Shown here: positions 1-7,265 of the stretch, piece after piece
Position numbering within the stretch: position 1 is the stretch's first letter
Layout of the letters: each line of letters starts with the position of its first letter
NCBI GenBank assembly: GCA_947499175.1
Contig: CANMNU010000018.1
Coordinates: forward strand, 1-16,455
Source: Alphaproteobacteria bacterium
GTDB lineage: Bacteria; Pseudomonadota; Alphaproteobacteria; Paracaedibacterales; CAITNM01
Reading direction: 5' to 3'
DNA length: 16,455 nt
Position numbers and translations under genes: made by a program
Notes under the pieces: generated by a model
What the model was told of the DNA's origin: nothing
Databases searched by the model: none
Seen by the model: the letters and a program-made list of their open reading frames with translations, nothing else

Positions 1-148
1 AGGCATGCAAGCAGCACTAAGTAAGGCTCTGGTAAAATATAATACCTACAGACCACATCGGAACTTGAAAGGTTTAACCCCTATGGCGTACATTAAAAAT
101 ACCTTATCGGAGACCTCGATTCTGTCTCATTCAATATGAACCCGCACA
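1..148 (+). mobile_element. Right end of an insertion sequence abutting the pdh promoter region
   Basis: The transposase tail at 2-139 is followed by a sequence which, read inward from base 148 on the minus strand, begins TGTGCGGGTTCATATTGAAT. A TGT start is usual for terminal inverted repeats of IS481-type elements, so 148 is proposed as the outer boundary. The left end and any target-site duplication are outside the window, so the boundary is inferred from position and ending only. A 7-base inverted repeat, GCACACC (144-150) and GGTGTGC (210-216), spans the junction and may be chance. Confidence 0.5.
2..139 (+). CDS. C-terminal end of an IS3/IS481-type transposase (cut by window edge)
   Basis: Reading from base 2, 45 codons run without interruption to a TGA at 137-139. 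The peptide contains YNTYRPHRNLKGLTPMAYI, the hallmark end of the integrase-core (DDE, rve) transposases of the IS3 and IS481 families, which typically read YNxxRPHxxLxGxTPxxY. The N-terminal part, with the DDE catalytic residues, lies left of the window, so intactness cannot be judged. The stop codon sits about 9 bases from the probable element end, normal for compact insertion sequences. Transcription runs toward pdhA. The family is clear from the motif; the choice between IS3 and IS481 is uncertain. Confidence 0.8.
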   Translation, partial: GMQAALSKALVKYNTYRPHRNLKGLTPMAYIKNTLSETSILSHSI

Positions 149-156
149 CCAAAATC

Positions 157-185
157 TTGCCAAATTGTCAAAAATTTTGTAATAA
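157..185 (+). promoter_or_regulatory. Possible sigma-70 promoter of the pdh operon
   Basis: TTGCCA at 157-162 matches the -35 consensus at five of six bases. It lies 17 bases before TAATAA at 180-185, a poor -10 (three of six). The pair lies between the insertion-sequence end (about 148) and the pdhA start at 217, the only room for an operon promoter within this window. Transcription from inside the insertion sequence is an alternative. Confidence 0.3.
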
Positions 186-216
186 TACACAAATAGAATT
201 TAACTTTTAGGTGTGC

Positions 217-1236
217 ATGTCGCGCGTCGCTCAGGCCAATTCATTTGATGCAAAATCTAATCCTTTGGGATTGTTTGATAAAAATTCACTTTTAAACGCA
301 TATACTCAAATGGTGTTGATTCGACGTTTCGAAGAACGTGCAGCTCAACTTTATGGTATGGGTTTAATTGGTGGGTTTTGCCACTTATATATTGGTCAAG
401 AAGCTGTAGTAGTTGGTATTCAGTCGGCTATGCAACCTCAAGATACAGTAATTACCTCATATCGTGACCATGGCCACATGCTTGCTTGTGATATGGATCC
501 CCGCGGAGTAATGGCAGAATTAACCGGTAGAGCGGGTGGATACTCAAAAGGCAAGGGCGGTTCTATGCATATGTTTAGCCGAGAAAAAGGTTTTTATGGC
601 GGACACGGAATTGTCGGGGCACAAGTGCCAATTGGTGCAGGTCTAGCATTTGCCCATAAATATAAAGGTGATAATGGCGTTTGTGTTGTCTATTTGGGTG
701 ATGGCGCAGCTAACCAAGGTCAAGTCTATGAAACTTTCAACATAGCAGCTTTATGGAAATTACCGGTGGTATTTGTGATAGAAAATAATGAATATGCTAT
801 GGGCACTTCAACTGCCAGGGGAACGTCAAACCCTAATTTTGAAAATCGTGGTGAACCTTGGGGGATTCCTGGAAAAGTTGTTGATGGTATGGACCTTATT
901 AAGGTGCGTGAAGCTGCCGATTGGGCCTTGGAAAATGCTCGTTCAGGCAGTGGTCCAGCATTGCTACATTTTAAAACGTATCGTTACCGTGGTCATTCAA
1001 TGTCAGATCCAGCAAAATACCGCACCAAAGAAGAAGTTGAAGAAGTTAAAACTCAGCGTGATGCCATAGACTTTGTTCGTAATATTGGGCTTAGAGATGC
1101 TAAAATTGCAGAAGAAGAATTTGCAGCCATTGAAAAACAAATACGAGATATCATGAAAGAAGTTATGGAATTTGCCAAAAGTTCGCCTGAACCAGAATTA
1201 TCTGAACTTTATACAGACATTTTGGTAGAGGCGTAA
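217..1236 (+). CDS. pdhA: Pyruvate dehydrogenase E1 component, alpha subunit
   Basis: Thiamine-diphosphate-dependent E1 alpha subunit, which with PdhB decarboxylates pyruvate and passes the acetyl group to the E2 lipoyl arm in the cytoplasmic pyruvate dehydrogenase complex. The protein is 339 residues, normal for the alpha2beta2 type. Visible signatures are the N-terminal RRFEERAAQLYGMG block, the GHGIVGAQVPIGAGLAFAHKY segment, and the ThDP/Mg motif from GDGAANQG (from about residue 161) to ENNEYAMGT (from about 189). The active-site loop TYRYRGHSMSDPAKYRT lies near residues 250-266. ATG at 217 is chosen because TTTTAGG ends five bases upstream; an in-frame GTG at 211 would overlap this ribosome-binding site. 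The stop TAA directly abuts the pdhB ATG, so the two are almost certainly translationally coupled. Confidence 0.97.
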   Translation: MSRVAQANSFDAKSNPLGLFDKNSLLNAYTQMVLIRRFEERAAQLYGMGLIGGFCHLYIGQEAVVVGIQSAMQPQDTVITSYRDHGHMLACDMDPRGVMAELTGRAGGYSKGKGGSMHMFSREKGFYGGHGIVGAQVPIGAGLAFAHKYKGDNGVCVVYLGDGAANQGQVYETFNIAALWKLPVVFVIENNEYAMGTSTARGTSNPNFENRGEPWGIPGKVVDGMDLIKVREAADWALENARSGSGPALLHFKTYRYRGHSMSDPAKYRTKEEVEEVKTQRDAIDFVRNIGLRDAKIAEEEFAAIEKQIRDIMKEVMEFAKSSPEPELSELYTDILVEA

Positions 1237-2217
1237 ATGGCAGCCATAACCGTTCGTGAAGCTTTACGTGATGCCATGGCCGAAGAAATGCGCCGTGATA
1301 ATAATGTTTTTGTAATGGGTGAAGAAGTTGCAGAATACCAGGGAGCGTACAAGGTTACCCAAGGACTTTTGCAAGAATTTGGTGATAAACGTGTTATTGA
1401 TACTCCAATTACTGAGCATGGTTTTGCAGGAATTGGGGTAGGGGCTGCTTTTTTGGGGTTACGTCCAGTTGTTGAATTTATGACATTTAATTTTTCAATG
1501 CAAGCAATTGACCATATTATTAATTCTGCTGCCAAGACCTTGTATATGTCTGGTGGGCAGATGGGTTGCCCTATTGTCTTTCGTGGGCCTAATGGTGCCG
1601 CATCAAGGGTTGGCGCTCAGCATTCTCAATGTTTTGCTAGTTGGTATGCCCATATTCCAGGACTAAAAGTAGTTGCACCATACAGTGCTGCTGATGCTAA
1701 AGGATTATTAAAATCAGCAATTCGTGATCCCAATCCGGTGATCTTTTTAGAAAATGAATTAATCTATGGTTCAACTTTTGATGTGCCTGATGATGATCAT
1801 ATTGTGCCAATTGGAAAGGCAGCAGTGGTTCGCGAAGGAACAGACGTAACAATTACCGCATTTTCCATTTGTGTGCGCCACGCCCTAGAAGCAGCGGATG
1901 CTTTGGCTGAAATGGGCATTAGTGCCGAAGTTATTGATTTACGTTCAATTCGCCAGCTTGATACAGTAACAATTTTGGAATCTGTGCGTAAAACCAACCG
2001 TTTGGTTAATATAGAAGAAGGCTGGCCATTTGCCGGCATTGGTGCGGAAATTTGCGCTTTGGTATGTGACCAAGCATTTGATTATTTAGACGCACCCCCA
2101 GTTCGGGTTTGCGCTGAAGATGTACCATTACCATACGCAGCTAATTTAGAAAAGCTGGCTTTACCAAATGTTGAAAAATTGATTAAAGCTGTAAAAACTG
2201 TTTATTACAAGGACTAA
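1237..2217 (+). CDS. pdhB: Pyruvate dehydrogenase E1 component, beta subunit (no lipoyl domain)
   Basis: Second E1 subunit; it completes the thiamine-diphosphate site at the alpha/beta interface and helps bind E2. It has 326 residues, with the transketolase pyrimidine-binding domain first (MGEEVAEYQGAYKVTQGL near 27-44, then HGFAGIGVGAAFLGLRPVVEF near 61-81). The C-terminal transketolase domain follows (ISAEVIDLRSIRQLDT, then EEGWPFAGIGAEI). Many free-living alphaproteobacteria carry an extra N-terminal lipoyl domain on PdhB, giving roughly 450 residues or more. That domain is absent here and the protein starts directly at the catalytic domain, as in Rickettsia. Its ATG follows the pdhA stop with no spacer, and pdhC starts three bases after its stop. 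Confidence 0.97.
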   Translation: MAAITVREALRDAMAEEMRRDNNVFVMGEEVAEYQGAYKVTQGLLQEFGDKRVIDTPITEHGFAGIGVGAAFLGLRPVVEFMTFNFSMQAIDHIINSAAKTLYMSGGQMGCPIVFRGPNGAASRVGAQHSQCFASWYAHIPGLKVVAPYSAADAKGLLKSAIRDPNPVIFLENELIYGSTFDVPDDDHIVPIGKAAVVREGTDVTITAFSICVRHALEAADALAEMGISAEVIDLRSIRQLDTVTILESVRKTNRLVNIEEGWPFAGIGAEICALVCDQAFDYLDAPPVRVCAEDVPLPYAANLEKLALPNVEKLIKAVKTVYYKD

Positions 2218-2220
2218 CTG

Positions 2221-3438
2221 ATGCCAATTCAAATTCTAATGCCAGCCTTAAGCCCAACTATGACCGAAGGAAATCTAGTTAAATGGCTAAAAAATGAAGG
2301 TGATAAAATTCAAGCTGGTGAAATAATAGCTGAAATTGAAACTGACAAAGCCACAATGGAAGTTGAGGCTGCAGATGAAGGCATTTTAGGTAAAATTGTT
2401 GTACCAGCAGGAACTGATAATGTTAAGGTTAATCAACTAATCGCTGTTATATTAGAAGATGGCGAGGATGAATCTTCAATTGATATGACAACAAATGTTA
2501 TTCCTGTACCAAAAGCAATTGATACACAGCTAGAACCAGAAATTGTAACATCAGAAATTTTTGCAACCCATAGTGTTAATGAGCGTGTGCTTGCAAGCCC
2601 TCTAGCTAAAAGACTAGCCATTGAAAAAGGTGTTGATTTGCAAAGTATACAAGGTTCAGGCCCCTATGGACGCATTGTAAAGTTTGATATTGAAAACATT
2701 TCTAAGGTTAGTCCAAAAGAAAATTTGCCATTAAATTTTGGCGATAATTCATATGAAGACATAAAGCTTAATGGTATGCGCAAAACTATTGCTAAACGTT
2801 TAACCGAAGCTAAGCAGACAATCCCACATTTTTATCTAACTATTGATTGTGAAATAGATGAATTACTAAGTCTGCGTACCAAAATCAATGCTATGCCAAA
2901 TTCTAAGACTAAATTATCAGTCAATGACTTTTTTATTAAAGCAGTGGCGTTAGCATTAATTGATGAGCCTAATGCCAATGTGACTTTTCATGGTGATTAT
3001 TTGCGCCGTTACGCCCAAGCAGATATTTGCGTAGCAGTATCAATTGATGGTGGATTAATGACCCCAGTGGTAAAGTCAGCAAACCTGAAATCATTAACTC
3101 AAATCAGCTTGGAAGTAAAAGATTTAGCCCAAAAGGCTAGGGCTGGAAAATTAACGCCAGAAGCTTATCAAGGTGGTAGTTTTACAATCTCTAACTTAGG
3201 TATGTTTGGCGTTAAACACTTTGATGCAATTATTAACCCACCTCAGGCCTGCATTCTTGCAATCGGCATGGGTGAACAGCGCCCTGTCGTTCGTGCAAAT
3301 AATATTGAGATTGCAAATGTTGTAACTTGTACGCTTTCACTTGATCATCGCGCCTTAGATGGTGCAGTTGGCGCAGCATTTTTAAAGGCTCTAAAAGCTT
3401 ACATCGAAAATCCATTCAGTATGCTTGGTTTTGTTTGA
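2221..3438 (+). CDS. pdhC: Pyruvate dehydrogenase E2, dihydrolipoamide acetyltransferase
   Basis: Core of the pyruvate dehydrogenase complex; transfers acetyl groups from its swinging lipoyl arm to CoA. There are 405 residues in three parts. One lipoyl domain covers about 1-77, with the lipoylated Lys43 inside EIETDKATMEVEA. A peripheral-subunit-binding domain lies at about 122-158 (ASPLAKRLAIEKGVDL, then GSGPYGRIVKFDI). The catalytic acyltransferase domain runs from about 180 to the end, with the active-site motif DHRALDG (His376, Asp380). No E3 (lpd) gene follows. The last seven codons (SMLGFV plus stop) recur almost identically at 4608-4628, beyond the next gene, suggesting that this 3' end was an insertion target (see repeats). 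The gene itself looks complete. Confidence 0.97.
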   Translation: MPIQILMPALSPTMTEGNLVKWLKNEGDKIQAGEIIAEIETDKATMEVEAADEGILGKIVVPAGTDNVKVNQLIAVILEDGEDESSIDMTTNVIPVPKAIDTQLEPEIVTSEIFATHSVNERVLASPLAKRLAIEKGVDLQSIQGSGPYGRIVKFDIENISKVSPKENLPLNFGDNSYEDIKLNGMRKTIAKRLTEAKQTIPHFYLTIDCEIDELLSLRTKINAMPNSKTKLSVNDFFIKAVALALIDEPNANVTFHGDYLRRYAQADICVAVSIDGGLMTPVVKSANLKSLTQISLEVKDLAQKARAGKLTPEAYQGGSFTISNLGMFGVKHFDAIINPPQACILAIGMGEQRPVVRANNIEIANVVTCTLSLDHRALDGAVGAAFLKALKAYIENPFSMLGFV

Positions 3439-3441
3439 TAG
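3418..3441 (+). repeat. Direct repeat, proximal copy (3' end of pdhC)
   Basis: These 24 bases are the last seven pdhC codons (Ser-Met-Leu-Gly-Phe-Val-stop) plus three further bases. They match 4608-4631 at 21 of 24 positions. Two of the three differences are synonymous third-codon positions (AGT/AGC, CTT/CTG); the third is just after the stop codon. Similarity fades on both sides. The arrangement resembles the attachment-site duplication left when an element integrates into the 3' end of a gene and restores it. Confidence 0.65.
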
Positions 3442-3487
3442 TGGTTGGCTTTACTAAGTAAAAATTATAAATTATTTTTTAACCACT
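3440..3487. repeat. Inverted repeat after pdhC, possible weak terminator
   Basis: AGTGGTT at 3440-3446 and AACCACT at 3481-3487 are perfectly complementary, separated by 34 very AT-rich bases that end in a run of six T. As an RNA the loop is long and the T run lies inside the structure, so this is not a textbook terminator. It may shape the 3' end of the pdh transcript. Confidence 0.3.
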
Positions 3488-3542
3488 TGTTAATGTATTG
3501 CTTGCATAATGTATAAGTAAACATTGTTTGTGGGCAGTTATT

Positions 3543-4568
3543 GTGTTAAAGAACAAAAGAAATATTTTGGCAATATTTCTTTACTTCGGTATAACAAGTT
3601 GTAACATAGCGGCATCTAGTAATTCTGCCAAATCATGGATGTATGATAACCTTGATACTTTAGGTGATGTAACGCTAAGAAATTTATGCATTCCAGGAAC
3701 TCATGATTCAGGAACGAGTGTTTGTCAAGATGGGACTTTTTTTTCACCCTCCTCAGACATTCAAACACAAACTCTTCCTATATCAGCTCAACTAGAACTA
3801 GGTATAAGATATTTTGATATTAGGCCGTGCTTAACAAATGGAAAATTCTATACAGGACATTATAGAAATATTCCAGTTCTTGGTTGGCAAGGTGCTAACG
3901 GTGAATCTATAGATTCCATTATAGAAGCGCTTAATAGTTACACTAAAAAAAATGCTGAACTGGTTATAGTGGGCTTTAGTTATGCTTATAATACTCAAAA
4001 CTTTACCGTGCTTAATCAACGAGAATGGGGGTTATTGTTTGAAAAGTTACAGACGGTGCAAAGTGCTTTTTGTATAAAAGATGCATCTCCTAGTGCAGAT
4101 TTTAGCACAGACTTAACATCACTCACACTTCGAAAGTTTATAGGTGGGAAAAAATCAGCAGTATTATTTATCGTAAATGATAATGTTGATCTTACTAAAT
4201 ATTGGGGACGTGGTATGTATTCAAGCCAAAATTTTAATATATTTAATAAATATTCAAACATAAATGATCCAGAAACAATGTCTGGAGACCAGCTTACTAA
4301 AATGAGAGAAAATAGTAAGAATAGTTATTTTCTACTTTCATGGACGTTAACTCAAAGTTATTTTGATGCAGTATTGTCAGCCATTTTCCCCTGTGCAAGA
4401 AGTTCTCGTAGCATATTGGGTTTAGCCAATATGGCAAACAAGACACTGGATAAAAAGCTTTTGCCAGCATGCACTAGTGAAATACGTCCAAATATAGTTC
4501 TTGTTGATAATGTTACAGAATCTCTTGATATTGTCTCATTAATTATGAAAATAAATAATTTAAAGTAG
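3543..4568 (+). CDS. PI-PLC X-domain-like phosphodiesterase, predicted lipoprotein
   Basis: Related to bacterial phosphatidylinositol-specific phospholipase C, which cleaves phosphoinositides or glycosyl-PI anchors by acid-base catalysis with two histidines. From GTG 3543 the protein has 341 residues. A basic start (KNKR) and hydrophobic run lead to the lipobox ITSC (Cys20), so it is probably an exported lipoprotein. The X-domain signatures are IPGTHDSGT (His54, Asp55), RYFDIRPC (Arg84) and KFYTGHY (His96), matching the family's catalytic His-Arg-His set; a late VLVDNV could supply an aspartate. An in-frame TTG at 3528 is an alternative start, but only 3543 has an upstream G-rich stretch (TGTGGG). 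The gene stands alone between two near-identical repeats and looks more AT-rich by eye than the pdh genes, suggesting acquisition. The substrate is unknown. Confidence 0.82.
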   Translation: MLKNKRNILAIFLYFGITSCNIAASSNSAKSWMYDNLDTLGDVTLRNLCIPGTHDSGTSVCQDGTFFSPSSDIQTQTLPISAQLELGIRYFDIRPCLTNGKFYTGHYRNIPVLGWQGANGESIDSIIEALNSYTKKNAELVIVGFSYAYNTQNFTVLNQREWGLLFEKLQTVQSAFCIKDASPSADFSTDLTSLTLRKFIGGKKSAVLFIVNDNVDLTKYWGRGMYSSQNFNIFNKYSNINDPETMSGDQLTKMRENSKNSYFLLSWTLTQSYFDAVLSAIFPCARSSRSILGLANMANKTLDKKLLPACTSEIRPNIVLVDNVTESLDIVSLIMKINNLK

Positions 4569-4607
4569 TATGAATAATTACATTTGCTACGTATAATGTG
4601 GTTGCTT

Positions 4608-4631
4608 AGCATGCTGGGTTTTGTTTGAGAG
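4608..4631 (+). repeat. Direct repeat, distal copy (displaced pdhC 3' end)
   Basis: The partner of 3418-3441 begins 39 bases after the PI-PLC stop codon. It still encodes Ser-Met-Leu-Gly-Phe-Val-stop in one frame, although no gene leads into it. Retaining the codons with only third-position changes suggests that this was once, or comes from, a functional pdhC end. The candidate structured RNA begins inside this repeat, at 4626. Confidence 0.65.
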
Positions 4632-4713
4632 CCAATTGTGTTGTGTCCCTGCTGAGGACGAAAGTCCGAGTGCGGGGAACCATTTAGAGTGGGTTAACTA
4701 TAAGACCCTCTCA
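4626..4713 (+). ncRNA. Candidate structured RNA of unknown family
   Basis: An 88-base segment is closed by TGAGAG (4626-4631) pairing with CTCTCA (4708-4713). Inside is a strong hairpin. CCCTGC (4647-4652) pairs with GCGGGG (4672-4677), including one G-U pair. An internal loop TGA/GAGT, able to form tandem sheared G-A pairs, leads to GGAC-GAAA-GTCC (4656-4667), a four-pair stem capped by a GNRA tetraloop. A second small hairpin is possible, either AACC/GGTT (4678-4681 with 4692-4695) or the competing GGGT/ACCC (4691-4694 with 4705-4708). No known family is recognised. The G/C-rich, stem-forming core is unusual in this AT-rich intergenic stretch. Strand is assigned from the GNRA loop, which reads GAAA on plus. 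Confidence 0.4.
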
Positions 4714-4724
4714 TGCTTAACTAT

Positions 4725-5505
4725 TTAACCTAACCACGCTTCACGCATATAGTTTACTGGTTGGGTAATATATGGATTGTGGTTTTTTTGCACTTTAAAA
4801 ATTTCTGCCTCTCTTTTTCTTTCAGTCTCATTCGGTGGGTATTTTTCATGCCACTCAACCATGGTGGTAATATCAATGACTTCAGACATTTTTGCTATAA
4901 GACATGTGTACCTTGTGAAAAAATAAGCGCACGCCCTTGCAACTTTGCCTTTAGAATCATTATTTGGTTCAAATTTTTTATCTTTAGAAGATATTTTGCA
5001 TCCATACTGACTAATGTTTTTAACTATTTCTGCATCATCGACCTCCTTAATGCTGTCATTATAAATATGATCTGCTTCAGAATCTGGTATTTCTGCAAAC
5101 CTATATGTTTCTCTGGCAAAATTAATTGACTGGTAAGCAGGGTAAATATGGTGAAGATCTGATTTCATTACTTTCACATGGTGAAAAAAACTTTGTGGCA
5201 CAATATGTCCACAATTAACTACATCTTTAGCGCTTCCACCAGCATATATAGGATGCTCTCCACTAGCCTTTTGTACAACACCATAAGCCCTGTAGAGCTT
5301 CTGCATAGCTTAACTTACGCTGATGATCTAAATTAAATTTTTTGCTTATATTGTCTAATCTTCTTGTTAGTTTATAGACAGATTTTATATTGGCATATTC
5401 TATTTCTGCATTGCTGTCTTTAACTATATCTTCTACAATGGACGAAGAATTTATAAAAGAATAAAAAATCGCCAAAAATACATAAAATAAAATAACTCTT
5501 AGCAT
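4725..5505 (-). pseudogene. Frameshifted endonuclease I family gene
   Basis: Homologue of secreted endonuclease I (EndA/NucM/Vvn, His-Me finger fold), which cuts DNA without sequence specificity. The start at 5505 has a good ribosome-binding site (AAGGAT, eight bases upstream) and a signal-peptide-like N-terminus. That frame, ending ...KLSYAEAL, is lost near 5293-5298. Homology resumes one frame over as YRAYGVVQKASGEHPIY and continues to the stop at 4725. Aligned with the neighbour at 5640-6395, the break is a net two-base loss or one-base gain. Besides the frameshift, the motif reads CGHIVP where the neighbour has CEHIVP; in Vvn this glutamate is a metal ligand. DLHHIYP, KGKVARACAYFF and QKNHNPYI are retained. 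The downstream frame has an ATG at 5306, but that product would lack a signal peptide. Probably a decaying duplicate. Confidence 0.8.
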
Positions 5506-5639
5506 GATAATGATCCTTAATTGAGGTATAAGCTACAGTTTTATAGTGTGATAATTTGATTAATAATTAGTAAATATAAAAAATTATGCAGGTTTTTATT
5601 GCAAATAATTGTGGTATTATTATTTAGTGCTGCTTTACA

Positions 5640-6395
5640 CTAGTTGTTCAGCCAAATTTCACGCATATATCCTATTGCTTCAGTAATATATGGATTATGG
5701 GCACCTTGAATTTTAAAAATTACTGAATCTCTCTTTCTCTCATTTTTGTTGGGTGGGTATTTTTCATTCCAAGAAATCATTGTTTTAACATTAATAACTT
5801 GTGACATGTTTTTTACATATTGGTGGTAGCGCGTAAAAAAGTAAGCGCAAGCCCTAGCTACCTTACCTTTAAAAAAATTATTTGGTTCAAATTTATTATT
5901 TTTAGCAATTCTTAGTTTAGATACTTTGTACGCATTATTCCCCTGGTCACAAACTTGGTAATTTTCAATGTCTGTGAATCCACGATTTCCGCGTAACAAA
6001 TTTACTGATTGGTACGCAGGGTAAAGGTGATGCAAGTCTGATTCCATTGTTTTTGTATCATAGCAAGGTGAATGGTGAAAAAAACTTTTAGGGACTATAT
6101 GTTCGCAATTAATCGAATCGTTAATTTGTAATTCTGAGTATATTGGCAGCTCTTTACTGGCAAATTGTACAGCGCCATGCAAAGCTTTTAGACTTTTTTT
6201 ATATTTTAATCTACGTTGTTTTGCTAAATTAAATTTATCATTAACATTATTTAATCGTTGTGATAAAGGTATAATATTTTTAGATTGGCGGTCCTCTGCA
6301 ACGTCATACTGATCAAAATTAATGTTTCTAGCGGGAGCGCTTAATGAAGATAATAATATTATGGATATTAGCAGGATCAAGGTAATTTTCTGCAT
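5640..6395 (-). CDS. endA: Endonuclease I family secreted nuclease
   Basis: Intact paralogue of the broken gene at 4725-5505. It is expected to be exported and to degrade DNA outside the cytoplasm, for nutrient scavenging or defence. From ATG 6395 it has 251 residues. A signal peptide (MQKITLILLISIILLSSLSAPA) is followed by the catalytic block CEHIVPKSFFHH (metal-binding Glu, general-base His). DLHHLYPAYQSVN, FEPNNFFKGKVARACAYFF and the C-terminal IFKIQGAHNPYI motif follow, all typical of the family. An upstream in-frame ATG at 6407 exists, but only 6395 has a G-rich stretch (GGGG) at suitable distance and a typical signal-peptide start. Transcribed away from the metallopeptidase gene at 6549, with the divergent promoter region between them. 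Confidence 0.88.
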   Translation of the reverse strand: MQKITLILLISIILLSSLSAPARNINFDQYDVAEDRQSKNIIPLSQRLNNVNDKFNLAKQRRLKYKKSLKALHGAVQFASKELPIYSELQINDSINCEHIVPKSFFHHSPCYDTKTMESDLHHLYPAYQSVNLLRGNRGFTDIENYQVCDQGNNAYKVSKLRIAKNNKFEPNNFFKGKVARACAYFFTRYHQYVKNMSQVINVKTMISWNEKYPPNKNERKRDSVIFKIQGAHNPYITEAIGYMREIWLNN

Positions 6396-6548
6396 GGGAA
6401 ACCCCATATTAAAAATATAGTTACCTAAATTTATGATATGTTTAATTGGTTAATAAATAGTTACTGCTGCACAAAAAACTTGTGTTTGATTGTCTAAATA
6501 AGCATACTGTGTTTTAAATAAGGTAATTTTATTAATTAAGTTCAAATT

Positions 6549-7265
6549 ATGCAAAACCAAAAAACAGAAACCATACATACAACGCCTTGGGGGCAAAATG
6601 TTTTGGTGCAGCGTAAAGCCGGGCTAAAACGGTTGTCCATGCGGTTTTTACAAAATAAGTCAGAATTTAAGGTTTCAGCCCCACTTAAATATCCTGTTAA
6701 AGAAATTAAAAAATTTATTGATGAATCTAAGGCGTGGTTTACAAAGATTCTTGGGCAACAAAAAACTATAAATCCTGTAGTTAATAAAGAGATAGTTCCA
6801 GGTCAAACTATTCAATTGTTGGGCAGCGGCGTCACTCTTAATTTTATTGAAGGTTGCCGTGCAAAAGTTGTTTTAATTAGTGGTAACCTTGAAGTGCATG
6901 GTATTCGTTCAAAATTTGAACAGCAAGTGCTGCTATACTTAAAAAAATTAGCGCATGCTAAGCTTAGCGAATACAGCAATTTGTACGCTAAACAACTTGG
7001 TGTAACTATTTCTAAAATTAGTGTTAAAGAAATGACATCACGTTATGGTAGTTGCACTTCTCTAGGTAATTTGAACTATTGCTGGCGAATAATTTTTAGC
7101 CCAGAACCTGTGCTTGCATATTTATGTGCTCATGAGGTTTCACATTTAAAGGAAATGAATCATAGCCAAGCATTTTGGAACCACGTTGAATCATTATGCC
7201 CAAATTATGCGCATCTGCGAGAATGGCTAAAGCAACATGGCAAAGAACTATTTCTGGTTGGGTAA
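6549..7265 (+). CDS. YgjP-like (SprT/M48-related) zinc metallopeptidase
   Basis: A member of the YgjP family (DUF45), cytoplasmic zinc metallopeptidase-like proteins whose substrates are poorly defined. The 238 residues comprise an N-terminal beta-rich half and a C-terminal metallopeptidase domain. The conserved MTSRYGSC motif is at about 162-169. The zinc site CAHEVSHLKEMNHSQAFW has His195, Glu196 and His199, with His205 as the likely third ligand. The length is normal for the family. No signal peptide is seen. It stands alone and divergent from endA (5640-6395). Its last 170 bases are overlapped on the opposite strand by the uncertain ORF 7096-7497. Confidence 0.9.
   Translation: MQNQKTETIHTTPWGQNVLVQRKAGLKRLSMRFLQNKSEFKVSAPLKYPVKEIKKFIDESKAWFTKILGQQKTINPVVNKEIVPGQTIQLLGSGVTLNFIEGCRAKVVLISGNLEVHGIRSKFEQQVLLYLKKLAHAKLSEYSNLYAKQLGVTISKISVKEMTSRYGSCTSLGNLNYCWRIIFSPEPVLAYLCAHEVSHLKEMNHSQAFWNHVESLCPNYAHLREWLKQHGKELFLVG

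Noticed and set aside
4650..4672. Hammerhead ribozyme core (CUGANGA...GAAA)
   Set aside because: CUGCUGA before the GGAC-GUCC stem has C instead of the required A, and the bases after the stem read GAGU, not GAAA. The other reading, CUGAGGA, leaves no stem II. An active hammerhead is unlikely.
4654..4677. Resemblance to the conserved GAGGAAAGUCCGGGC block of RNase P RNA
   Set aside because: The match needs a two-base insertion, and the remaining conserved regions, including the pairing partner of helix P4, are absent. The available space of about 100 bases is far too short for RNase P RNA.
4608..4734. Integron-type attC site after the single-gene cassette
   Set aside because: A lone RYYYAAC-like sequence (4728-4734) has no paired GTTRRRY box at a suitable place, it lies within the end of the nuclease pseudogene, and no integron integrase is visible.
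4761..5129. Plus-strand ORF of 122 codons
   Set aside because: It is antisense to the nuclease pseudogene, which shows clear family motifs on the minus strand.
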